DNA of 64,000 bases. Source: Cytophagales bacterium. Its GTDB lineage: Bacteria > Bacteroidota > Bacteroidia > Cytophagales > Cyclobacteriaceae. Below the pieces are notes generated by a model. It ran no database searches and was not told the DNA's origin. It saw only the letters and a program-made list of their open reading frames with translations. The translations under genes and the position numbers were made by a program. The stretch covers positions 2,115,001 through 2,179,000 of the forward strand of contig JAWPMT010000005.1 of the NCBI GenBank assembly GCA_033344775.1, given 5' to 3'. Shown in pieces: positions 57,183 through 64,000 of the stretch. Each line of letters opens with the position of its first letter. Position 1 is the stretch's first letter.

Positions 57183-58025
57183 ATGGAAACTATAGTAGAA
57201 ATAGCTGCCCCTGTTGATGTAATAGTAAAAGAAGAAGTGCAGGATGTAGCGACTGAAAAGCCGGTCATGCTGGACATTGTCAATCTGGCCAAAGTCTATC
57301 CTACTCCCAAAGGTCCCTATGTGGTTTTGGAAGGGCTTGACCTGAAAATCAGAGAAAGTGAATTCATCTGCATCATCGGGCATTCCGGATGTGGGAAATC
57401 CACGTTGCTGAGCATGATTGCCGGGCTTAATGAAATCTCCGATGGCACCATCACCTTGAATGGTAGTGAGATCGTTGGTCCCGGACCGGATCGAGGGGTC
57501 GTTTTTCAGGCACCCAGCTTATTTCCCTGGATGAGTACATTGGATAATGTTCTCCTCGGTGTAAAACAGGTTTTTCCTCATGGAAGTAAACAAGAACAGA
57601 TCGACATTGCCAAGTATTATCTTGCCCGTGTAGGCCTGGAAGATGCTTTCCATAAAAAGGCTGCAGACCTTTCTCAAGGCATGCAACAGCGGGTTGGTAT
57701 CGCCAGGGCTTTTGCCTTGAAGCCAAAGATCTTATTACTGGACGAGCCTTTTGGCATGTTAGATTCCCTCACCAAGAATGAATTGCAGCAGGTACTGATC
57801 GATGTGGTCCAACAAGAGCAGATCACTGCCATTATGGTCACGCACGATGTGGATGAGGCCATTTTCCTGGCGGATCGTGTGGTGATGATGACCAGCGGAC
57901 CCTACGCTAAAATTGGCAAGGACCAGCCAATTGGTTTCCATCGCCCAAGAAACAAGGTAGAGGTGATGGAGGATCCCAACTATTACAAAGAACGAGATGT
58001 ACTGATTGACTTTTTGAATCACTAG
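57183..58025 (+). CDS. nrtD: Nitrate ABC transporter, ATP-binding protein 2
   Basis: A 280-residue ATPase with an acidic N-terminal extension of about 25 residues, then Walker A IGHSGCGKSTLLSMIAGL, Q-loop VFQAPSLFPWMST, signature DLSQGMQQRVGIARAFAL, Walker B ILLLDEPFGMLDSLTKNE and an intact H-loop MVTHDVDEAIFLADRV. It pairs with the preceding ATPase, whose H-loop His is replaced by Asn. The next gene, a membrane sensor, starts 67 bases later. Confidence 0.92.
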   Translation: METIVEIAAPVDVIVKEEVQDVATEKPVMLDIVNLAKVYPTPKGPYVVLEGLDLKIRESEFICIIGHSGCGKSTLLSMIAGLNEISDGTITLNGSEIVGPGPDRGVVFQAPSLFPWMSTLDNVLLGVKQVFPHGSKQEQIDIAKYYLARVGLEDAFHKKAADLSQGMQQRVGIARAFALKPKILLLDEPFGMLDSLTKNELQQVLIDVVQQEQITAIMVTHDVDEAIFLADRVVMMTSGPYAKIGKDQPIGFHRPRNKVEVMEDPNYYKERDVLIDFLNH

Positions 58026-58092
58026 TTCATTCTAATCTACAAACAGGATATCCATAAGCATCATGTAACAATCACTTTTAACAGACCAAGCT

Positions 58093-59019
58093 ATGAGAAC
58101 CTTAACTTCAAAATACATTACCGTACTCGCCATTTTGACGATAGCCATCATGGCGAGTCAGCTATTCATGCAAAAAACGATCAATGACAGTAAAACGGAC
58201 GCCCGGATCATCAACATTTCCGGAAGGCAAAGAATGCTGAGTCAAAAGATCACCAAAGCTTCCCTCAAACTGTCCTCTGCCCAAGATGTCAAAGAGTTTG
58301 AAAGCGCCAAATCTGAACTCACCAAGGCACTACAATTATGGTCCAGTAGTCACGAGAAATTGCAGTCCGGAAATGCCGAGCTAGATGTTAGTCAATTCAA
58401 TGAATCAGTTCAACTTCGACGACTTTTTGCAGCCATCGAACCTCATTTTGATACCATTAGATTGGCAGCAATGTATCTGATCAACAGCGAATATGACCTT
58501 CAAACAGATGCAGCGACCCTTACAACCATTCAATCCAATCTGGACCAGATCACCGAAAATGAAGCTCCGTTCCTTGATTTAATGAATCAAATCACGTTTG
58601 AATACGATCGATTGGCTTCCAACAAGATCAGTTTCCTCTCTAAAATCGAATATGGATTACTGGGAATTACACTCTTGTTGATTGTGATCGAGGTGCTACT
58701 GGTATTTCTACCCATGTTCAAGTCATCCAAGGTGAAAGATCAAAAAATTGATGAGTTGAATTCTATACTGGACGAGGAAAAATCCTTTGCCACAGGACAG
58801 ATCGATCAGGCCAATAAAATGATCCATAACCTTCGAAAAATCGCTAGAAAACTAAAGCTGGAACTGGATCAAAATCAGAAAAACCATGCACTCAGTGCAG
58901 GGGAACAATTGAAATTGTACCTGGATCTTAAAGAACAGAACACCCGATTAAAAGAAAATAATGACTTATTGAAAATGCAGTTCCGGGAGTTTTCAGGTAA
59001 GCATCTATCTAATAATTAA
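58093..59019 (+). CDS. Kinase-less membrane sensor with PilJ/NarX-type box
   Basis: A 308-residue membrane protein: TM1 (about 8-26), a periplasmic helical domain whose box DARIINISGRQRMLSQKI (36-53) closely matches that of the sensor kinase at 45789, TM2 (about 198-216), then a long coiled coil (KVKDQKIDELNSILDEEKSF to the end, heptad-rich). There is no histidine kinase, HAMP-MCP or cyclase domain. It sits between the transporter ATPase and the nitrate reductase, so it probably senses nitrate and acts by protein contact, either with the kinase, the transporter or the reductase (inference). The stop is 7 bases before the reductase start. Confidence 0.82.
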   Translation: MRTLTSKYITVLAILTIAIMASQLFMQKTINDSKTDARIINISGRQRMLSQKITKASLKLSSAQDVKEFESAKSELTKALQLWSSSHEKLQSGNAELDVSQFNESVQLRRLFAAIEPHFDTIRLAAMYLINSEYDLQTDAATLTTIQSNLDQITENEAPFLDLMNQITFEYDRLASNKISFLSKIEYGLLGITLLLIVIEVLLVFLPMFKSSKVKDQKIDELNSILDEEKSFATGQIDQANKMIHNLRKIARKLKLELDQNQKNHALSAGEQLKLYLDLKEQNTRLKENNDLLKMQFREFSGKHLSNN

Positions 59020-59026
59020 ATCATTT

Positions 59027-62000
59027 GTGGAGGTACGAAATCGGCTAAAGAAAAATTCATATAAAACCACCTGTTCGTATTGCGGGGTTGGATGTGGCAT
59101 TGTTGTTTCGAAAGATCGAAATGATCGTTTACACATTGAGGGGGACGAAGATCATCCGGTGAACCGGGGCATGCTTTGCTCGAAGGGAATGAACCTCCAT
59201 TATACGGTCATGGACCAAAGTGATCGGCTGACACATCCAAAAATGCGATGGAGTCGCAATCATCCCATGCAGGAAGTCCCCTGGGACGCAGCGTTTAATC
59301 GAATGGCTGCCGTTTTCAAGACGTTCATTCAGCAACACGGGCCAGATAGTGTAGGTCTTTATGTTTCCGGGCAGTGCCTCACTGAAGAATACTACCTCGC
59401 CAACAAATTGGTGAAGGGATTTCTTGGAACGAATAACATTGACACCAACAGTAGACTTTGCATGAGCTCGGCTGTGGTGGCCTATAAAGAAACACTGGGT
59501 GACGATGCAGTTCCAATTAGCTACGAAGACATTGAGTTATCAGATTGCTTGTTCATTGCCGGAGCGAACCCTGCCTGGTGCCATCCTATATTGTTTCGCC
59601 GCATAGAAACGCACAAACAAACCCGACCAGACACCAAAATCATTGTGGTAGATCCAAGGGTGACAGAAAGTGCGGCCATGGCGGATCTGCACTTACAGGT
59701 TCATCCCGGGACAGATCAATACCTTTTTTATGCTATCGCTCGCTTCCTCATTGAGCAGGGCATGATCGACCAAAAATTCATTGAGGAGCATACGGATGGT
59801 TTTGATGCATTCGCCAAAGAGGTCAAAAAGAAAACGTTGAAGGAATACTCTTCCATCTGCAAGGTTCCTATCGACGATATCGTTACGGCCGCGCGATGGA
59901 TCGGCAAATCCAAAGGCTTTCTCACCTTATGGGCCATGGGGCTTAACCAAAGCACATCAGGTGTCAATCAGAATCTGGCATTGATCAACCTGAACTTGAT
60001 CACAGGAAAAATCGGAAAACCTGGAAATGGACCTTTTTCTCTCACTGGACAGCCCAATGCCATGGGAGGCCGGGAAGTGGGAGGTCTGGCCAACCTTTTA
60101 GCTGCTCACAAAAACCTCAATAATCCTGAGCATCGTCAAGAAGTCGCTGATTTCTGGGGGGTAAATGAAATCCAACCAAAACCCGGCCTGACCGCTACAG
60201 AAATGTTTGAGTCACTGAAGTCGGGAAAAATGAAAGCGATCTGGATCATTTGCACCAATCCCTCGGTCAGTATGCCTAATGCACGACTCGTAGATGAGGC
60301 CTTGAAAACCGCCAGCTTTGTGGTGGTTCAGGACATTTCAAAAAACAGCGATACGGTCCAATATGCTGACCTGATCTTGCCGGCAGCTTCCTGGCTGGAA
60401 AAGGAAGGTACTATGACTAATTCCGAACGGCGAATCACGTACTTGCCCAAAGTCGTAGATGCACCAGGGGTCGCGCTTCCGGATGCAGAGATCATCATGC
60501 GATTTGCAAGGAAAATGGGCTATCATGGCTTTGATTTTCCGAATACAGAATCCATTTATAACGAACATACAGCCCTCACGAAAGGCACACCGATCGACAT
60601 TTCGGGGCTCACCTACGATAAACTGAAAGCCGCCCGATCCATTCAATGGCCTGTGCCCACAGCTGATCATCGAGGGACTCCCCGATTGTTTGAAGACGGA
60701 CAATTCCTCACGCCAACCGGAAAAGCCAACATCCTTACCAATGGCCCCAGTAATCAGCATGAATCAACTAATGAGGAATTTCCTTTGATCCTGACCACTG
60801 GCAGGGTTCGGGATCAATGGCACACCATGACCAAAACCGGGAAGGTGGCCAAGCTCAGAAAACACATCGGTAAACCGCAGTTGGAGATCCATCCTTCAGA
60901 TGCAGAATGTCGAGGGATCAAAGATTCAGACCCAGTGATCATCACAAGCGCTCGCGGTGAGGTGCAAGTCACAGCGAAACTGACCGATCGCATCAAAAAA
61001 GGGGTGGTTTTTCTGCCCATGCACTGGGGCAAAACCCTACAAAATGACCGGACACGTGCCAATAATCTGACCAACGATCAATACGATCCCAAGTCGAAGC
61101 AACCTGGCTACAAGTTCACCGCGGTACAGGTAAAGCCATTGAAAATTCCTAAAAGAAAGATCATTGTCGTCGGTGCGGGAGCGGCTTCTTTTCGATTTGT
61201 CAATACTTATCGTGACCACATTCGTGAAGATGAAATTCATGTCTTCTCCAAAGAAGCGTGGCCTTATTATAATCGGGTGTTGCTGCCAGATTATGTGAAT
61301 GAAACCAAGGCCTGGGATGACCTGCTCAAATTCACCGAAGAAGAAATTGATGGATTGGACTTGCAGCTTTATCCCAGTAATCCTATTACCAGAGTCAATC
61401 GGGAAGCTAAAACCGTAATTGACCATGAGGGCACCACCCATCATTATGACGTACTGATTTTAGCCACTGGTAGCCGTGCATTTGTCCCGCCCAATTCCAA
61501 CATTGAATTGCCGCAGGTATTTACCATGCGCGATCGGCAAAATGCGGATGACCTGAAAAAATCAATATCCCGAGATAGCCATGTATTGGTGATTGGTGGA
61601 GGACTCCTTGGATTGGAATTAGCAGCCGCTTTGGCTGAAATCGAGATCCCCACGACGATTGTACAGCTTGGATCCCGCTTGATGGAGCGTCAACTCGATC
61701 CGGTAGCTAGCGCCATGTTGAGAGAATATGTGGAAGAATTAGGCATTCGCATCTATACCAATGATCAAGTGATGGACATTCAGGAAGCGCAGGACCAAAC
61801 GTTAACGGTCAGTTTGAAAAGTGGCAATCATGTCGAGGTAAATGCGGTGGTCTATGCCATTGGAACCCGACCAAATATTGAATTGGCGACTGAATCAGGA
61901 CTGGATTGTGGACGTGGGGTGGTTGTGAATGAATACCTGCAAACCTCCGACCCGGATGTCTTTGCTTTAGGAGAAATTGCAGAGTATGACAAGAAACTTT

Positions 62001-62548
62001 GTGGTATTACCGCCGCTGCAGAACAACAAGCAGATACTTGTGCCAAGTTTTTATTAGGAGACCTTTCCAGCTACTATCAAGGCACCCAACCCATGAATAT
62101 CCTGAAGTTTCCAAGTCTAGACTTGTGCTCAGTGGGCATTGCCGAAATCCCTCCCAATAGCCAGCATTATCATGAAATTACCTTCCTGGACCGGGAAGCC
62201 CTGTACTATAAGAAATGCATCATTCACAATGATAAGCTGGTCGGGACCATTCTGATGGGTGATAAATCCGAATTCGCAGAATTCAAGGAGATGATCGACA
62301 ATGGGACAGAGTTATCCGAAAAAAGATTGAAACTGCTGCGATCCGGGAAACCCACCACGCCTTCCAAAGGGAAGCTGGTTTGCTCCTGTAACAATGTGGG
62401 TGTGGGCAACCTGACTGACGCGATCCATGCCGGGAATGAAGACTTGAACTCCGTCTGTGAAACCACTGGCGCAGGGCTTGGTTGTGGCAGCTGCAAGTCG
62501 GAGGTCAAGCGGATCATCGAACAAACTTTAGTCGCTGACCTATCTTAA
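59027..62548 (+). CDS. Assimilatory nitrate reductase fused to FAD oxidoreductase and [2Fe-2S] domain
   Basis: A 1173-residue cytosolic enzyme reducing nitrate to nitrite. Residues 1-700 are a molybdopterin-dependent reductase: 4Fe-4S cysteines Cys16, Cys19, Cys23 and Cys51, and the molybdenum ligand Cys145 in NSRLCMSSAV, with GLNQSTSGVNQNLALINLNL and NAMGGREVGGLANLLAAH. From about 705 a NirB-like FAD/NAD(P)H oxidoreductase follows (KIIVVGAGAASFRF, HVLVIGGGLLGLELAAAL), and from about 1115 a BFD-like [2Fe-2S] domain with CSC and CGSC. In Bacillus and many others the oxidoreductase is a separate subunit. The start is GTG at 59027; no other in-frame start precedes the cluster. No signal peptide or twin-arginine motif. 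Confidence 0.92.
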   Translation: MEVRNRLKKNSYKTTCSYCGVGCGIVVSKDRNDRLHIEGDEDHPVNRGMLCSKGMNLHYTVMDQSDRLTHPKMRWSRNHPMQEVPWDAAFNRMAAVFKTFIQQHGPDSVGLYVSGQCLTEEYYLANKLVKGFLGTNNIDTNSRLCMSSAVVAYKETLGDDAVPISYEDIELSDCLFIAGANPAWCHPILFRRIETHKQTRPDTKIIVVDPRVTESAAMADLHLQVHPGTDQYLFYAIARFLIEQGMIDQKFIEEHTDGFDAFAKEVKKKTLKEYSSICKVPIDDIVTAARWIGKSKGFLTLWAMGLNQSTSGVNQNLALINLNLITGKIGKPGNGPFSLTGQPNAMGGREVGGLANLLAAHKNLNNPEHRQEVADFWGVNEIQPKPGLTATEMFESLKSGKMKAIWIICTNPSVSMPNARLVDEALKTASFVVVQDISKNSDTVQYADLILPAASWLEKEGTMTNSERRITYLPKVVDAPGVALPDAEIIMRFARKMGYHGFDFPNTESIYNEHTALTKGTPIDISGLTYDKLKAARSIQWPVPTADHRGTPRLFEDGQFLTPTGKANILTNGPSNQHESTNEEFPLILTTGRVRDQWHTMTKTGKVAKLRKHIGKPQLEIHPSDAECRGIKDSDPVIITSARGEVQVTAKLTDRIKKGVVFLPMHWGKTLQNDRTRANNLTNDQYDPKSKQPGYKFTAVQVKPLKIPKRKIIVVGAGAASFRFVNTYRDHIREDEIHVFSKEAWPYYNRVLLPDYVNETKAWDDLLKFTEEEIDGLDLQLYPSNPITRVNREAKTVIDHEGTTHHYDVLILATGSRAFVPPNSNIELPQVFTMRDRQNADDLKKSISRDSHVLVIGGGLLGLELAAALAEIEIPTTIVQLGSRLMERQLDPVASAMLREYVEELGIRIYTNDQVMDIQEAQDQTLTVSLKSGNHVEVNAVVYAIGTRPNIELATESGLDCGRGVVVNEYLQTSDPDVFALGEIAEYDKKLCGITAAAEQQADTCAKFLLGDLSSYYQGTQPMNILKFPSLDLCSVGIAEIPPNSQHYHEITFLDREALYYKKCIIHNDKLVGTILMGDKSEFAEFKEMIDNGTELSEKRLKLLRSGKPTTPSKGKLVCSCNNVGVGNLTDAIHAGNEDLNSVCETTGAGLGCGSCKSEVKRIIEQTLVADLS

Positions 62549-62560
62549 AATTATTAGATT

Positions 62561-63994
62561 ATGGGCAAAAAAAAGGAGGTGAAAGAGCTGGTCAGGGTTT
62601 TTGTGAAAGGGGGCATCATTTCTCCAGGAGATTTCCTGAAGGTTTTGATTGTGGCCGAAAAACTCGGTGCCGAATACATTCATTTCGGATCTCGGCAAGA
62701 CATTTTATTGCCGGTGAAAGAACAGGATCAGGTATCTCTGGAGCAAACTTTCCAATCCATTCGAACCGAATACGAGATCAACACCTTCAATTACCAGAAC
62801 ATCTCCAGTTCCTATGTTTCACAGGACATATTGCCTTCGAAAGCATGGTTGGTTTCTCACATTTACCACTACGTTCTAGACAGCTTCGACTACCGGCCTC
62901 AATTACGGATCAATGTGGTAGACTCTTCTCAAAGTCTGGTTCCACTGTTCACCGGTCAAATCAATTTTGTCGCTTCTAATCAGGAGAATTTTTGGTATGT
63001 CTATCTGAGATTCAGGAACATTGAAGAAACGCCCTGGCAAATGCCCTTGCTCGTGTACACTGAGGACCTGGTCAAAGTGGCACAAACGGTAGAAAAACAT
63101 TACCTGGATGGGTCGGTCGACAATTATCAGGACCTATTTCGACACGTTTCGGAAACGACCCAGATGAATACGCAGCCCGTAACGGAAGACCTGGTGTTAC
63201 CCGAAACGCATTTTCCATATTACGAAGGAATGAACCGACTAAGGGACGATAAAAACTGGTTGGGTCTGTACTGGAGAAGTAATGAATATCGCATTTCTAC
63301 TTTACAGGCCATCATGAAGCGGTGCATTGATACAGAGGTCGGAAAAGTCTCGCTTACACCGTGGAAGTCCTTCATCATTAAAGGCATCTCGGACAAAGAC
63401 TTGATCGGATGGGAAAAACTGATGGGGAAATTCGGGATGAACCTACGCCATTCTGCCCTGGAGCTCAACTGGCATTTACCCGCTTTAGACCGGGAGGCAC
63501 TCGAACTCAAATTTTATCTGGTTCGCGAATTGGACAAGCAGGACATCAGCACCTACGGATTGACCTTCACCATCAAGACCTCCGATGATATCACGTTATT
63601 TACGTCGATCGTTATAGAAAAGCATACGATTTCACCAGAAACAACTACCTACAACATCCTTTACAGCAAGAATTTCAATGCCAATGAGATCGAATATCGG
63701 ACCTATGCGGCTGATGTTCCAAAGAGTGTGTTGACCTCTTTGATTGTGGAATTGAGTCAGATGTATTTCGATAATTTGGACGACAGTTCACCTGAGTCTC
63801 ACAAGGTCAAGCAAATCAATGATCAGATCAGCGATCGCGTGTATCAGTGTTCCCATTGCCTGACACTCTATGATCCAACTTATGGCGATCCAAAAGCAAA
63901 TATTTTATCCGGCACGCTATTCGGGGACTTACATAAAGATTATTGCTGCCCTACTTGCGGAGCGGATAAGAGTGCGTTTGCGTTGTTGAGATAG
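62561..63994 (+). CDS. Sulfite/nitrite reductase-like scaffold with C-terminal rubredoxin
   Basis: A 477-residue soluble protein. The C-terminal 50 residues are a rubredoxin: Cys430, Cys433, Cys463 and Cys466 in YQCSHC ... DPTYGDP ... GTLF ... YCCPTCGADKSAF. The remainder resembles siroheme nitrite/sulfite reductases: VKGGIISPGDFLKVLIVAEK and GAEYIHFGSRQDILLPV are like the first ferredoxin-like half-domain, and VGKVSLTPWKSFIIKGISD like the second. But the siroheme-4Fe4S cysteine set is missing; there is just one cysteine before the rubredoxin. It starts 12 bases after the nitrate reductase. An electron carrier or assembly partner for the nitrate reductase is likely (inference). Confidence 0.75.
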   Translation: MGKKKEVKELVRVFVKGGIISPGDFLKVLIVAEKLGAEYIHFGSRQDILLPVKEQDQVSLEQTFQSIRTEYEINTFNYQNISSSYVSQDILPSKAWLVSHIYHYVLDSFDYRPQLRINVVDSSQSLVPLFTGQINFVASNQENFWYVYLRFRNIEETPWQMPLLVYTEDLVKVAQTVEKHYLDGSVDNYQDLFRHVSETTQMNTQPVTEDLVLPETHFPYYEGMNRLRDDKNWLGLYWRSNEYRISTLQAIMKRCIDTEVGKVSLTPWKSFIIKGISDKDLIGWEKLMGKFGMNLRHSALELNWHLPALDREALELKFYLVRELDKQDISTYGLTFTIKTSDDITLFTSIVIEKHTISPETTTYNILYSKNFNANEIEYRTYAADVPKSVLTSLIVELSQMYFDNLDDSSPESHKVKQINDQISDRVYQCSHCLTLYDPTYGDPKANILSGTLFGDLHKDYCCPTCGADKSAFALLR

Positions 63995-64000
63995 AAGCAC

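Overview
The window comes from a Bacteroidota chromosome, most likely a marine, free-living member of the Cytophagales. The evidence is gene families and arrangements typical of the phylum (a long-form NusB, DUF1573 lipoprotein - yajC - YbbR - coaE, cdaA overlapping folP, a BT_3928-type membrane protein, a fused M16 peptidase, an xylB-xylA pair) and promoters of the TTG-N19-TAnnTTTG type. The exact genus cannot be read from the sequence. No tRNA, rRNA, CRISPR array, prophage or insertion sequence was seen.

Layout. 1-4.7 kb (minus strand): purA (runs off the left edge), a STAS protein, rpmH-rnpA-S41 peptidase, and a PfkB kinase. 5.0-7.0 kb: a glycerophosphodiesterase lipoprotein and a metallophosphoesterase. 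7.2-14.9 kb: a very tightly packed minus-strand operon glpK-glpD-amylosucrase-like GH13-alpha-glucosidase GH13-ROK kinase, which looks like a pathway turning a glucoside and glycerol into glycolytic intermediates. 15.2-19.8 kb: trehalase, a PAP2/vanadium-haloperoxidase-like lipoprotein, and an unknown secreted protein. 19.97-22.8 kb: xylB-xylA. 23-29.4 kb: a YiaA-type membrane protein, a TetR regulator, an M16 peptidase and a chemoreceptor. 29.5-34.6 kb: a housekeeping run (branched-chain amino acid dehydrogenase, nusB, YtxH, DUF1573, yajC, YbbR, coaE). 34.8-41.8 kb: an ABC exporter, two unknown secreted proteins, cdaA-folP, a DoxX/MauE-like protein and aroK.

42.0-64.0 kb is a complete nitrate/nitrite assimilation island. 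It holds SUMT (siroheme precursor), NirB and NirD; a sensor kinase plus NarL-type response regulator; a VioB-like split pair; an outer-membrane porin; a nitrate ABC transporter (lipoprotein, permease, two ATPases); a kinase-less membrane sensor sharing the kinase's sensory box; a nitrate reductase fused to its own flavin oxidoreductase and [2Fe-2S] domain; and a rubredoxin-tailed protein built on a sulfite/nitrite-reductase-like scaffold without the siroheme-cluster cysteines. Nitrate would enter through the porin and ABC transporter, be reduced by the fused reductase to nitrite, and then by NirBD to ammonium.

The most striking structure is a repeated cis-code. The palindrome TACGTA recurs at matched distances (about 18, 30 and 40 bases) upstream of Bacteroidota -7 boxes for the porin/transport/reductase operon, SUMT, and the sensor-kinase operon. 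The first two share an identical 14-mer, TACGTACTTTTGAA. This looks like a private regulon of the local two-component system. A second cis-family, TTGCAAACGTT(A/G)CCAA (LacI-type), links xylB and the haloperoxidase-like gene, with a weaker relative upstream of glpK.
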